Shown: positions 18,971-28,050, counted from the first letter of the stretch. The stretch is DNA of 64,000 nt from Oscillospiraceae bacterium (GCA_021199795.1 JAJQHJ010000024.1:150810-214809); one strand, 5' to 3'. Program-made: numbers and translations. The notes: generated from the letters alone by a model not told the origin.

Positions 18971-20272
18971 TTATGCCATAGCTGCCGTTGCCATTGCAAC
19001 GGTTGAAATCACGAGAAGCAGTGTCACCAGTACGGTGCTCACAACTCTTATCGTACCGTAGCTTGATTCGTTTTCGGTCATTATCTTTCGCTTGAGAACG
19101 CCTGCGAGTGGTCTCAGCGGCGAAATGTAGAATATAGCTATGAGTAGGTAAACCCAGCTTCTTGAGAGTTCACCCCAGAGGTTGTAGCTTATGAGATACG
19201 AATAGCTTCCGCCAAAGAGCGACTCGATCCAGTTTCCTGAGCCGGAAAATGCACACAGTATCACCGCAAGTATCGATACCAGAAATGTGAATGTCCCAGC
19301 CGAAACCGACCTTTTCGTCTCAAAGAATTTCTGCAAGAGTATTGCAACCAGCACTATGCACGCAAGCGCAACTCCACCGGCTCCGAAGCCCAAGGCGAAC
19401 CCTGCAACCAGGCACAGCCCGACAGCTGAAAGAATCAGCCATAGCGGTTTATCAGTGAGCTTTTCGACAGCTGTTCTGTAGGTCGGATTCAAAGCTCCGA
19501 TATGGTCTATCATCAGGCTTTTCGGCAGGAAGCATCCGCTGTGAAGCTCAATCCGATAGCCGCTCATGAGCATAAGTCCCTCGGACATTGAAAGGCATCC
19601 CAGTGCCACGACATAAATTTCAATCGCAGTGAAGAGCACTCCCAGGATGAGATTAAGAGCAGGAAGCGAGCCGCTGAACAGTGCGGCAGTTCTCAGCCTT
19701 TCAAGAGGATATCCAAGTATAGTGACTGCCGCAAGCCCGCAGATGAATCTTTCAAGCCCACTTGAAAGCATTGCAAGACCTGAGTGTCTGTCTTTTATAG
19801 CATCCTTAAGCTCAGAATAGCTTAAGACAGGCGAAATTGCCATCATTTCAAATGATATCAGGTATACGGACAAGTCAACAAAACTTTTTTCCGCACCCTC
19901 TTCTTTCGAGTCCTTGAGGTAGAGAACCGAGCGGATATCAAACAAGATAAACCCTATCGCCGAAACGGTTCCGCTTATAGTCCCGAGTGAACCCAAGGAT
20001 ATCACAGGGAAGATGGAAGCTATGACTGTCACGGCTCCTGCAACTATTCTCATCCGTGGCATTTTCCCGCTTTCACAGAGCCTTGCCGACAGGTAGACGA
20101 GGAATATTAAGACTAAAATCAGCGCATAATATAGCGGTCTTGCCCAGGCGATAAACACCACTGACATGATAAGCGATACGAGATTTTTATTCCTGGTCTC
20201 ACTGCACAAAAGGGTGAGAATCATATATATAGGTAAAAAGCAGAAAACAAATATAAGGTCGGTGTACGACAA
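18971..20272 (-). CDS. Polytopic membrane protein, divergent AlgI/MBOAT-like
   Basis: 433 residues with about ten or more hydrophobic segments. The opening (DLIFVFCFLPIYMILTLL, then SVVFIAWARPLYYALIL) matches the N-terminal pattern of AlgI-type MBOAT O-acyltransferases that acetylate exported polysaccharides. I do not see the WHG or histidine-containing active-site segment expected in the middle of that family, so it may be inactive or a different transporter-like relative. The start is a TTG at 20272 with AGGAGG eight bases before it. It heads a probable operon with the SH3, radical SAM and CE15 genes. No AlgJ/DHHW partner is present. Confidence 0.55.
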   Translation of the reverse strand: MSYTDLIFVFCFLPIYMILTLLCSETRNKNLVSLIMSVVFIAWARPLYYALILVLIFLVYLSARLCESGKMPRMRIVAGAVTVIASIFPVISLGSLGTISGTVSAIGFILFDIRSVLYLKDSKEEGAEKSFVDLSVYLISFEMMAISPVLSYSELKDAIKDRHSGLAMLSSGLERFICGLAAVTILGYPLERLRTAALFSGSLPALNLILGVLFTAIEIYVVALGCLSMSEGLMLMSGYRIELHSGCFLPKSLMIDHIGALNPTYRTAVEKLTDKPLWLILSAVGLCLVAGFALGFGAGGVALACIVLVAILLQKFFETKRSVSAGTFTFLVSILAVILCAFSGSGNWIESLFGGSYSYLISYNLWGELSRSWVYLLIAIFYISPLRPLAGVLKRKIMTENESSYGTIRVVSTVLVTLLLVISTVAMATAAMA

Positions 20273-20321
20273 TTTGTCAGCCTCCTTTGGTTATTTTGAA
20301 ACCCAAAACCTGGGTATCCTA

Positions 20322-20350
20322 ATTGTATCACAAAAACACGGATATATCAA
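20322..20350 (-). promoter_or_regulatory. Promoter of the AlgI-like/SH3/yhcC/CE15 operon
   Basis: Minus strand: TTGATA (20350-20345), 17-nt spacer, TACAAT (20327-20322). Confidence 0.75.
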
Positions 20351-20424
20351 GCTTTCTCACGAACTTCCCTGTTTCAAATCCTAAAATATTCTGTATTCCG
20401 TCATGCGATTTACACATTCAGGCT

Positions 20425-20430
20425 TATAAT
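20425..20430 (+). promoter_or_regulatory. -10 element upstream of htrA-like gene
   Basis: TATAAT preceded by GGCT, 41 nt before the start. No convincing -35 box at standard spacing, so an activator or another sigma factor may be involved. Confidence 0.45.
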
Positions 20431-20471
20431 TAATAGCATAGGGAGCGGAACGGGAACGGAGGACATTTACA

Positions 20472-21995
20472 ATGAACGATAATTTCAATGAGAATGAAAA
20501 TAGGATAGATGAAAATGCTCCGGAGGAGAATGTAGAGAACAATGAAACTGTATCTGAGCCGGAAAAGCCGGTTGAGGCTGTAGTTGAGGAAGCTCAGCCC
20601 AAGCAGGATTCGGGTGCTGGTTCCTATGTTCAGGAGGCTGCCAAGGAAAACAGCTATACCAGCGGTAGTTCCTACACTCAGAACCCATATTCATATTCGG
20701 GGAACAGCTACAGCTACGGCAACTATAGCTCAAGTCAGACCGGCAATCGCAATGAGTATGTCTATAATGCTCCCGTCCCGAAGAAAAAGGGCAACGGCGG
20801 AAAGATTGCAATTGGAATCATAGTCGGAATCCTGGCAGTATTTGTAGTTTCGGTAACTTCAATCTCCGCGTTTATCGCACTGAGCGATAGCACTTTTACG
20901 ACTTCTGAGCAGAGCAACAAGGGAAGCAGCAGTGACAATTCCGTTGCGACCGTTCCCGGCACAACTGCCAAAGAAGATGATTCGGTTGTTGTCGATGAGG
21001 ACGACGATGATTCTGTAGACGCTGTCGCGGAAGATTCCCAGAGTGAAGCATCCCAAAGGGAATACCCAACATTAAGTCAGCTTATGACCGCTGAGGGAGA
21101 TTACACCCTCACTGAAATATACGAGAAAGTTTCACCCTCCGTCGTTGGAGTTTCTTCGACTCTTTCAAGCGGAAGTGCGACCGGAACAGGAATTATCCTC
21201 ACTGAGGATGGCTACATCTTGACATGTGCCCACGTCGTTGAGGATGCAACAAGCATTGCAATAGTCGATGCGGACATGAACCAGTATGAGGCAACCGTAG
21301 TCGGTGAAGATTCCCAGTCGGATATCGCAGTTCTCAAGATTGACGCTGAGGGTCTTACGGCAGCTGAACTTGGAGTATCATCCGACCTCAAGGTCGGCGA
21401 GGCTGCAATAGTCATAGGAAATCCTCTTGGCTATGATCTCTATGGCTCAATGTCGGTGGGAATCGTATCGGGACTCAACCGTACTCTCAATATCAACGGA
21501 GTCGATATGACCCTTATCCAGACCGATGCTTCGGTCAACAGCGGAAACTCCGGCGGACCTATGGTTAATGCCTATGGTCAGGTTATAGGAGCCATTTCCG
21601 CAAAGGTTTCCTCCTCCTATGGCGAGGGACTCGGATTTGCAATCCCGATTGATGATGCACTTCCTATAATCAATGATCTCATCCAGTATGGCTACGTCAC
21701 CGGCAGACCGTCAATCGGCATCACCGGCGAGGACATCACCGCTTATGTAGCATTCTACTACGGAATTCCGCAGGGAATCATGGTCAGATACGTAACTCCT
21801 GATTCAGGTGCAGATATAGCTGGAGTCCAGGCTTACGACATAATCGTCGGCGTAAATGACGAGAGCATCACAACCATGGATGAGCTCACAAACATCAAGA
21901 ATAACTACCTCGTGGGAGATACTATAATCCTCAACATCTATCGTAACGGAACTTATATCGACCTGGAAGTAGAACTGATGGAGATAACAGGCTAA
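20472..21995 (+). CDS. HtrA/DegP-like membrane-anchored serine protease
   Basis: 507 residues. A long polar, Ser/Tyr/Asn-rich cytoplasmic segment precedes one membrane helix (IAIGIIVGILAVFVVSV, about residues 118-134). Outside comes a Ser/Asp-rich linker, then a trypsin-like domain with the triad His in TCAHVVED, Asp in SDIAVLKI and Ser in NSGNSGGPM, then one PDZ domain. It should degrade misfolded exported proteins at the membrane surface. GGAGG lies about ten bases before the ATG. A second, similar protease lies at 50573-52177. Confidence 0.93.
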   Translation: MNDNFNENENRIDENAPEENVENNETVSEPEKPVEAVVEEAQPKQDSGAGSYVQEAAKENSYTSGSSYTQNPYSYSGNSYSYGNYSSSQTGNRNEYVYNAPVPKKKGNGGKIAIGIIVGILAVFVVSVTSISAFIALSDSTFTTSEQSNKGSSSDNSVATVPGTTAKEDDSVVVDEDDDDSVDAVAEDSQSEASQREYPTLSQLMTAEGDYTLTEIYEKVSPSVVGVSSTLSSGSATGTGIILTEDGYILTCAHVVEDATSIAIVDADMNQYEATVVGEDSQSDIAVLKIDAEGLTAAELGVSSDLKVGEAAIVIGNPLGYDLYGSMSVGIVSGLNRTLNINGVDMTLIQTDASVNSGNSGGPMVNAYGQVIGAISAKVSSSYGEGLGFAIPIDDALPIINDLIQYGYVTGRPSIGITGEDITAYVAFYYGIPQGIMVRYVTPDSGADIAGVQAYDIIVGVNDESITTMDELTNIKNNYLVGDTIILNIYRNGTYIDLEVELMEITG

Positions 21996-22306
21996 ATTTG
22001 TGGATATCGGCGCGGCATGGCGCAAGAAGACAACTGTAGCGTCATGTTGGCGTTTAATAGACATATAGGTATCGCGAGCCTAAAGGGGAGGCTCCCTTGG
22101 AACAGGAAATATCCCCGACAAACAGTTACGCGAAAGCTTTTTCATATTTTTCCCTTTCTTTTGCTCACGGGTCGGGAAACCGTCCCGACCCGTGAGCGCC
22201 CCCTTTAACTTCGCCAGTATCGCGAAAGCTTTTTCATATTTTTCCCTTTCTTTGCCTACGGGTCGTTTTCGGCTCGTAGGCACCCCCTTTTTATGGAGAA
22301 AAGTAC
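21996..22306. other. Non-coding interval with hairpin repeats
   Basis: No credible gene. It holds a hairpin GAGCCT/AGGCTC at 22076-22094 and the tandem repeat units described separately. GTATCGCGA or a close variant recurs at about 22068, 22127 and 22217. Confidence 0.6.
22129..22288. repeat. Two tandem ~92-bp units: direct repeat plus GC-rich hairpin
   Basis: The 32-bp segment starting CGCGAAAGCTTTTTCATATT occurs at 22129-22160 and 22221-22252. Each copy is followed by a hairpin and a CCCCCTTT tail: GCTCACGGGTCGGGA with its complement at 22163-22197, and GCCTACGGGTCG with CGGCTCGTAGGC at 22254-22281. The stems differ in sequence but keep pairing. Confidence 0.8.
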
Positions 22307-22335
22307 TTGTCAAACCGGGAAATCTGTGCTATTAT
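22307..22335 (+). promoter_or_regulatory. Promoter of proS
   Basis: TTGTCA 22307-22312, 17-nt spacer, TATTAT 22330-22335. Confidence 0.7.
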
Positions 22336-22375
22336 AGTTGTGCTTATAACCGAAATTTCGGAAGGAGATATATTA

Positions 22376-23818
22376 ATGGCAAATGACAAGAAGACCGTAT
22401 CGGCTATTACCTCGATGAATGAGGACTTTGCGCAGTGGTATACGGACATAGTTAAGAAAGCGGAGCTCATCGAATATTCAAGCGTCAAGGGATGCATGGT
22501 CATCCGCCCATATGGGTACGCTATCTGGGAAAATATGCAGAAGCTCCTTGATGGAAGATTCAAAGCTTTGGGAGTAGAGAACGTCTATATGCCGATGTTC
22601 ATCCCCGAGAGCTTACTCAATAAAGAAAAAGACCACGTTGAGGGTTTTGCTCCCGAGGTTGCATGGGTCACCCGTGGCGGAAACGACAAGCTTGAGGAAA
22701 GACTCTGCGTCAGACCGACCTCCGAAACCCTCTTCTGTGAGCACTATGCCAATATAATTCATTCCTATCGCGACCTCCCGAAGCTCTATAACCAGTGGGT
22801 TTCTGTCGTCAGATGGGAAAAGACTACAAGACCGTTCCTGCGTTCTAGAGAGTTCCTCTGGCAGGAGGGGCACACCATCCACGAAACAGCCGAGGAAGCT
22901 GAAGCATTCACTGAAAAGATGCTTGAAACCTATGCCGAATTCTGCGAAACAGAGCTGGCAATGCCTGTTGTCAAGGGTAAGAAGACCGACAGCGACAAGT
23001 TCGCAGGTGCAGTTTCCACCTATGCTATAGAAGCCCTCATGCACGACGGCAAAGCTTTGCAGGCTGGAACCTCCCACTATTTCGGCGACGGCTTCGCCAA
23101 GGCTTTCGGCATCACCTATACAGACAAGAATAACTCTGTGAAGATCCCTTACCAGACTTCATGGGGAGTCACAACACGTCTTATAGGTGCTATAATCATG
23201 ACCCACGGCGACGACAACGGACTCGTTCTCCCACCGGCAGTTGCACCTGTTCAGGTGGTAATCGTCCCTGTTGCACAGCACAAAGAGGGTGTCTTAGACA
23301 AGGCTCATGAGCTTTATGACACTCTTAACGCCGCCGGCATCAGAGTCAAGCTCGACGACAGCGAGAATTCACCTGGCTGGAAGTATGCAGAATACGAAAT
23401 GCGCGGCGTTCCGGTAAGAGTCGAGATAGGTCCGAGAGATATAGAAGAGAACCACTGCGTTGCAGTCCTCAGACATAACCGTAAGAAAGAGTTCATTACT
23501 CTTGACAATCTTGTAGATGGAATCAAGGCTTGCCTTAAGGAAGTCCACGACGGTATGCTTGAAGCCGCAACAAAGAGACAGGAAGAGAAAACCTATTCTT
23601 GCACCAGCATTGATGAAATCAACGAAACACTCGAGAAGAACGGCGACGGATTCGTCAAGGCGATGTGGTGCGGCGACGAAGCCTGTGAGGACAAGGTAAA
23701 AGAGCTCACCGGCGTCGGCTCCCGCTGCATCCCGTTTGAGCAGGAGCACCTTGATGACAAGTGCGTCTGCTGCGGCAAACCCGCTAAGTGCATGGTAATG
23801 TGGGGGAAGGCGTATTAA
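22376..23818 (+). CDS. proS: Prolyl-tRNA synthetase, short (archaeal/eukaryal-like) type
   Basis: 480 residues, the length of the form that lacks the inserted editing domain found in the E. coli type. It charges tRNA-Pro. Class II motifs are visible: [12 protein letters not shown], the motif 2 region [28 protein letters not shown] and [10 protein letters not shown]. The C-terminus has a Cys-rich patch ([11 protein letters not shown]) typical of this form. GAAGGAGAT before the ATG at 22376 fixes the start. No T-box precedes it. Confidence 0.96.
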   Translation: MANDKKTVSAITSMNEDFAQWYTDIVKKAELIEYSSVKGCMVIRPYGYAIWENMQKLLDGRFKALGVENVYMPMFIPESLLNKEKDHVEGFAPEVAWVTRGGNDKLEERLCVRPTSETLFCEHYANIIHSYRDLPKLYNQWVSVVRWEKTTRPFLRSREFLWQEGHTIHETAEEAEAFTEKMLETYAEFCETELAMPVVKGKKTDSDKFAGAVSTYAIEALMHDGKALQAGTSHYFGDGFAKAFGITYTDKNNSVKIPYQTSWGVTTRLIGAIIMTHGDDNGLVLPPAVAPVQVVIVPVAQHKEGVLDKAHELYDTLNAAGIRVKLDDSENSPGWKYAEYEMRGVPVRVEIGPRDIEENHCVAVLRHNRKKEFITLDNLVDGIKACLKEVHDGMLEAATKRQEEKTYSCTSIDEINETLEKNGDGFVKAMWCGDEACEDKVKELTGVGSRCIPFEQEHLDDKCVCCGKPAKCMVMWGKAY

Positions 23819-23830
23819 GGGGGAGAACCT

Positions 23831-23871
23831 CTCAGTCAGCTTCGCTGACAGCTCCCCTTGACAAGGGGAGC
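23831..23871. repeat. MITE/REP-like intergenic repeat (double hairpin)
   Basis: Two adjacent perfect stem-loops: GTCAGC-TTC-GCTGAC at 23835-23849 and GCTCCCCTT-GAC-AAGGGGAGC at 23851-23871. From memory, CTCAGTCAGCTTCGCTGACA joined to GCTCCCCTTGACAAGGGGAG is a widespread dispersed repeat of gut Firmicutes; not verified here. It fills most of the 80-nt gap between proS and the GtrA gene. Confidence 0.7.
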
Positions 23872-23899
23872 CATAAGCGGCTCCGGAAAGGTGAGCATT

Positions 23900-24334
23900 T
23901 TGACTAAAATAAAGGCTCTCATTGAAAAGGCACTCTCGTTGCAGCCTATCCGTTATGGCATTTCCTCAGTAATTGCATTCGTCATAGACTACACTATACT
24001 GTTGGTCGTCGAATGGCTTCTTGGGGATTTCTCATTGGCGATGGAAGTGGCGGCAGTGGCGGCGTTTTGCGTGTCGTCGCAGGTCAATTTCCACATAAAC
24101 CGCAGGTGGGTCTTCCGGTCAGAGAAGAGCATGTGGGCTGAAATGGGCGGATATTATGCACTGGCGGCTGTCAGCTTCACCATCAAGACCTTTGTACTGA
24201 TGGAAGTAATGACAAGGGTATTCCTCTTCCCGACATGGCTTGCAAAGTCAATTGCAGAGGTCATCATGTTCGTCATCAACTTCGCCGTGCAGAAGCTCCT
24301 CATCTTCCGCAAGAAGAAAACCGAAGAAAAGTAG
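23900..24334 (+). CDS. GtrA-family membrane protein
   Basis: 144 residues with four hydrophobic helices, the size and pattern of GtrA (QPIRYGISSVIAFVIDYTIL, then VNFHINRRWVFRS). The family is thought to help move lipid-linked sugars across the membrane, as in glucosylation of O-antigen or teichoic acids. I place the start at TTG 23900 because AAAGGTGAG precedes it; GTG 23891 is the alternative. An in-frame TTG at 23858 lies inside the repeat and is unlikely. The next gene, with its own promoter, encodes a sugar nucleotidyltransferase-like protein. Confidence 0.82.
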   Translation: MTKIKALIEKALSLQPIRYGISSVIAFVIDYTILLVVEWLLGDFSLAMEVAAVAAFCVSSQVNFHINRRWVFRSEKSMWAEMGGYYALAAVSFTIKTFVLMEVMTRVFLFPTWLAKSIAEVIMFVINFAVQKLLIFRKKKTEEK

Positions 24335-24355
24335 ATATTTTTAACAGATTTTCAG

Positions 24356-24384
24356 TTGACATCTTGTTGATTTTGGTATAAAAT
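24356..24384 (+). promoter_or_regulatory. Promoter of the nucleotidyltransferase gene
   Basis: TTGACA 24356-24361, 17-nt spacer, TAAAAT 24379-24384. Confidence 0.75.
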
Positions 24385-24441
24385 GTTCTTAGATAGGTCT
24401 TAATGACCAACTTAAAATTTAAAATAAGGCAGGTAACAGAT

Positions 24442-25323
24442 ATGGAAGCTACACTTTTGGTATTAGCGGCAGGTCTCGGCTCCCGTTTTGGCGGAGACAA
24501 GCAGATTTCCAACGTCGGACCTCACGGCGAAATTCTTATGGAATACTCGATCCATGACGCTATAGCGGCGGGTTTCGAGAAAGTCGTATTCGTCCTCAAG
24601 GAAGAAATGGTAGAAAAGGTTCGCTCCACTGTCGGCGAAAAGTTCAAGGACAGAGTTGAACTTGAATATTGCGTTCAGGATTATTCAACCGTTCCGAGCT
24701 TCTATAAGATCCCCGAGGACAGAGTAAAGCCTTTCGGCACAGTTCACGCAGTCCTGGCAGCTAAGGATGCCCTCACTGAGCCATTTGCAACAATCAACGC
24801 CGACGATTACTACGGTAAAGAGTGCTTCGACATTATGTATAAGCTCTTAGCTGGTCTCAAGGACGGAAGCGAAGCTGCAATGGTTACTTACATCTTAAAG
24901 AACACAGTAAGCCTTAATGGCACCGTCACAAGAGGCGTCTGCAGTGTTTCCAATGGCAAGCTCGTCAAGGTTGATGAGACCAGCGGCATAAAGCCCGAGG
25001 GCGACAAGATGGTCTCCGAGACAGGCGACGTCGACCCAGACGCAGAGGTTTCAATGAACTTCTGGGGCTTCCACAATGAAACTCTCCCGATGATGGAAAA
25101 GTACTTTGAGGACTTCCTTAAGGCTCTCACTCCCGACCAGATCAAGGCAGAGTGCCTCCTCCCGGTAATGGTCAACGATTTCTTAAGCGAGAATGCCATC
25201 ACCGTTGAAGCCAGACCCTCTCACGACAAGTGGTTCGGCATCACCTATAAAGAGGATAAGGCAGACGTTGAAGAGAAGCTAAGAAAGCTCCATGCCAACG
25301 GAGATTATCCTGAGAATCTGTAA
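24442..25323 (+). CDS. Sugar-phosphate nucleotidyltransferase-like protein
   Basis: 293 residues. The N-terminal VLAAGLGSRFGGDKQ is the nucleotide-binding signature of the RmlA/GlmU/GalU superfamily, and INADDYYGKECFDIM holds the metal-binding Asp pair. It should activate a sugar or alcohol phosphate with an NTP, but the substrate cannot be read from sequence. It is not a standard GalU. The ATG at 24442 is the first residue before the signature. It may work with the GtrA protein upstream on a surface glycan. Confidence 0.82.
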   Translation: MEATLLVLAAGLGSRFGGDKQISNVGPHGEILMEYSIHDAIAAGFEKVVFVLKEEMVEKVRSTVGEKFKDRVELEYCVQDYSTVPSFYKIPEDRVKPFGTVHAVLAAKDALTEPFATINADDYYGKECFDIMYKLLAGLKDGSEAAMVTYILKNTVSLNGTVTRGVCSVSNGKLVKVDETSGIKPEGDKMVSETGDVDPDAEVSMNFWGFHNETLPMMEKYFEDFLKALTPDQIKAECLLPVMVNDFLSENAITVEARPSHDKWFGITYKEDKADVEEKLRKLHANGDYPENL

Positions 25324-25331
25324 ATCAGTAA

Positions 25332-25366
25332 CAAAAAAGAGCCCCGACTTCGTGTCGGGGCTTGTT
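25332..25366 (-). terminator. Terminator shared by the convergent nucleotidyltransferase and lipoprotein genes
   Basis: GCCCCGAC (25341-25348), loop TTCGT, GTCGGGGC (25354-25361). The U-tract is strong on the minus strand (CTTTTTTGTT) and weaker on the plus strand. Confidence 0.85.
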
Positions 25367-25380
25367 ATTATATCCGGGTG

Positions 25381-26844
25381 TTATTCTGTAAGTTCTCCAG
25401 TAGCGAGATAGTTGTCAATCATAGCGTTCAGCTCTTCAACGTAGTAGTCAAGTCTGTCGCCATAGGTTTCCTTGAGCTGTGCCCAGGTGTAGCTGCCGCC
25501 GTTACGGTTGATGCCCCAGTCGAATGAGTTGTAAGCTGAGTCGAGGCTGGTTCCGAGGTCGCCGGTGTAGTACATGACAACGTTCGCAACAGCTATGTTA
25601 TAGCACTCGTCATACATTTCGAGCATTTCATCAGTCCAGAGATATGTCTCTTTGAGCTGTTTCTTGTCGATATTGACAACTGTCGGATCGATGGTCTTGA
25701 ATCTCTCGCAAGCTGCCAGGAGTGCTACGCCCTCAGGATTGGAAGCACCGGTGATGAGCATGTAGCCGGTGGGAAGCGAATTGAGATAGTAGATGCCATC
25801 GCCGTCTTCGTATCTCGGAAGAGGAGCAAACATGATTTCGCCTTCTTCAATGTCGCCCCAGATCTGGTTCATTTCTTCAACGGTAAGCTTAAGTCCTGTA
25901 GGAACATCGCAGATCCAGAAGAGGCATAAGCCCTCCTTGACGCCTGAGCCATAGACGAAGTCGTTTCTTCCTGCCCAGTAGTCGTTGCCCTCGTGGTAGA
26001 CGCAGTCATTCTTGACGAGGTCATAAATCATGTTCTCTGCGATTTCGATGAGCGGGTCGTCGAGGTTGGTGTAGAAGTGACCGTCCTCATCTTTCTGGAT
26101 GATAGTGCGTCCCGTCGATTCCTCAACGATACTGTTTACATAGTACCAGCCATCGAGAGCATATCTGTCATCGTCGGGATCAGAGAAATCTATGCACATT
26201 TCATAGAATACATCCCAAGTCCACTCGTCGTTCCAATAAAGCTCGGCGGGATCGTCGTAGCCATATTCTTCAATGACTCTGCGGTTATAGGGGACTATTG
26301 ACTTGAACGTAACGTCGGTAACGAATGCAAAGTGCTGGTCTCCAAGTGCGAAGTACTCAGCCGCATCAGCCATGCCCTCCCAAAGGGGCTCGGAATAGTC
26401 GACATAGTCGTCAACCGGCTGATACATTCCTTTCATACAGCTGTATGGGAATGTTGCAGTGTTTGAGGTTCCGGCGAGAGCAAAGTCGGGGGACTTCGAT
26501 GACAGAACGAGGTTTGCCAGGTCGTCAGAATAGTCCTCGTATGTAGTCTCAATCCATTTGATTGTGCAGCCATACTTTTCAGTGAATGTAAAGTAACCGG
26601 TGTTGATGATTTCATCTTCACTGTAGTTGTGGAAGTCGTCGTACCACGAGAACCACTGGATCTCCGTTCCGGCGGCTGTGGTTTCCTCAACGTCCGGCAG
26701 AGTGATTCCGGCAGCGGCGAGGATAGCTGTTGCATCTTCGGTTGAGAGAGTCAGATAGACAATTTCTCTTGAAGAGCTTCCGCATCCCACGAGTGCCACA
26801 ATCATGAGTACAGCCATGGTAAGTGCCAAAATTCTTTTCTTCAT
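25381..26844 (-). CDS. Extracellular solute-binding lipoprotein, orphan (paralogue of 13965-15419)
   Basis: 487 residues with signal peptide and lipobox ALVGC (Cys21). It aligns end to end by eye with the product of 13965-15419: the same GSSSRE after the Cys, WYDDFHNYSEDEIIN, YGYDDPAELYWNDEWTWD and GLCLFW segments. Like its paralogue it has no adjacent transporter. The body resembles a family 1 sugar-binding protein. It has its own promoter with a leader of about 75 nt. The ligand is unknown. Confidence 0.75.
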   Translation of the reverse strand: MKKRILALTMAVLMIVALVGCGSSSREIVYLTLSTEDATAILAAAGITLPDVEETTAAGTEIQWFSWYDDFHNYSEDEIINTGYFTFTEKYGCTIKWIETTYEDYSDDLANLVLSSKSPDFALAGTSNTATFPYSCMKGMYQPVDDYVDYSEPLWEGMADAAEYFALGDQHFAFVTDVTFKSIVPYNRRVIEEYGYDDPAELYWNDEWTWDVFYEMCIDFSDPDDDRYALDGWYYVNSIVEESTGRTIIQKDEDGHFYTNLDDPLIEIAENMIYDLVKNDCVYHEGNDYWAGRNDFVYGSGVKEGLCLFWICDVPTGLKLTVEEMNQIWGDIEEGEIMFAPLPRYEDGDGIYYLNSLPTGYMLITGASNPEGVALLAACERFKTIDPTVVNIDKKQLKETYLWTDEMLEMYDECYNIAVANVVMYYTGDLGTSLDSAYNSFDWGINRNGGSYTWAQLKETYGDRLDYYVEELNAMIDNYLATGELTE

Positions 26845-26925
26845 AGTGATGTTCCTTTCCCGACGGAAATGAATCCGTCGTCATCTGTCGCAGTTTCCAA
26901 CGACATGATAAAAAGTGATGAAACC

Positions 26926-26954
26926 ATTATACACGAATTTTACACAAAAAGCAA
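26926..26954 (-). promoter_or_regulatory. Promoter of the second solute-binding lipoprotein
   Basis: Minus strand: TTGCTT (26954-26949), 17-nt spacer, TATAAT (26931-26926). The leader also forms a GACGG/CCGTC hairpin. Confidence 0.75.
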
Positions 26955-26979
26955 CAGATTTTTATATGAAATTATTGCA

Positions 26980-27801
26980 CTACTTTCTCTTCCCAAGCAC
27001 CACCGCCATTGCCGCCGCGACAGCCGCAGGCACAAGTGCCAGTGCCACTCCGGTAGCGGGATTTGAAACCTCTTCAGATTCATCAGCATCGTCACTAATC
27101 AGCATAATGCCCGCATTGGCATCAGTATCAACTGTCTCGATGTCAACGGCTCCGTTTGCATCGGTATCCTCAATGGAATCAAGCTCCATAATTCCGCCAT
27201 AGGTGGCATCAATATAAACACCCTCAAATTCGGTGAGCTTTTCCTTGACGGTAGCCTTGAGGAGCTCCGCATCTTCTGCTATAGCTGCAACTTCTGGGTC
27301 TTCGATGTTCAGGTCAACGTGAACCGAATTCAGGTCATCATAGATGCCGACGCCGTAGATGGCAGCGATAAACGGGTCATCAGAGTTGGGATCCATCTTC
27401 TCGACAATTTCGTCCTTAGCCGCTAAGAGTTCGTTGTAGCTGTAGGTTGCTTCCTTGAGAACCACTTCGTCAAGGTCAATGATAGCCGAAAGCTCAGCCT
27501 TGACCTCATCCGAAAGCTCGGTTACCATGATGGTGATAACTCTGTCAGAGTTGATGTAGGCTCCTGCATAGTAATCGGGATAGGTAACGTTGCCGTTTTC
27601 GTCCGACCAAGCCTCAATGAGAGCAGTATAGGCGTCGACTGCGATTGATTCTTTTGCGATTTCTTCTTCGGTGGTAGCCGGAGTGGTGTTTACGTCAGTG
27701 CCGGTTTCGTCCGTGTCCGGAACCGCAAAGCCGGAAGTGGTCATCACAGCGCAGAGTGCGACTGCGAAGAGGGTTTTTGATAGTTTGTGATTTCTTTTCA
27801 T
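26980..27801 (-). CDS. Secreted protein with C-terminal NPATG wall-sorting-like signal
   Basis: 273 residues. A signal peptide (ALCAVMTTSGFA) precedes an acidic domain with YPDYYAGAYINSDRVITIMV and later GVGIYDDLNSVHVDL. Those segments remind me of the small pro-domain-like modules found ahead of secreted trypsin-like proteases, but no protease follows. The C-terminus is NPATG (residues 247-251), then VALALVPAAVAAAMAVV and KRK, the layout of a sortase substrate. The 1066-residue protein at 43220 ends almost the same way (NPTTGVALALIP). GGAGG lies nine bases before the ATG. No sortase gene is in the window. Confidence 0.65.
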   Translation of the reverse strand: MKRNHKLSKTLFAVALCAVMTTSGFAVPDTDETGTDVNTTPATTEEEIAKESIAVDAYTALIEAWSDENGNVTYPDYYAGAYINSDRVITIMVTELSDEVKAELSAIIDLDEVVLKEATYSYNELLAAKDEIVEKMDPNSDDPFIAAIYGVGIYDDLNSVHVDLNIEDPEVAAIAEDAELLKATVKEKLTEFEGVYIDATYGGIMELDSIEDTDANGAVDIETVDTDANAGIMLISDDADESEEVSNPATGVALALVPAAVAAAMAVVLGKRK

Positions 27802-27836
27802 TTAGGAATCCTCCAATATTTTGATTAAATTCTATT

Positions 27837-27865
27837 CTTAGAGGCGTTTTCGCACGTCTCTATAA
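27837..27865 (-). promoter_or_regulatory. Hairpin in the leader of the 26980-27801 gene
   Basis: On the minus strand CTTATAGAGACGT pairs with ACGCCTCTAAG with one bulge. It lies about 35-65 nt before the start codon and is not followed by a U-tract. I see no convincing promoter around it. Confidence 0.4.
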
Positions 27866-27987
27866 GCAATACACATTGGGAGTGGGAATTATTGCATTCT
27901 GCCGAAAAATATTTTTGTGGAAAGCCACCAACATATCATTCACAAAATGCCAGCCCGAAATGTTCGTTATTTTCGTGTGATATGATG

Positions 27988-28016
27988 TTGAAATATTCGC
28001 GACAATGTGCTATAAT
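27988..28016 (+). promoter_or_regulatory. Promoter of the ABC exporter operon
   Basis: TTGAAA 27988-27993, 17-nt spacer, TATAAT 28011-28016. Confidence 0.8.
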
Positions 28017-28050
28017 AGTGCTTACTGAAAATCATACAGTAATCTTCCCG

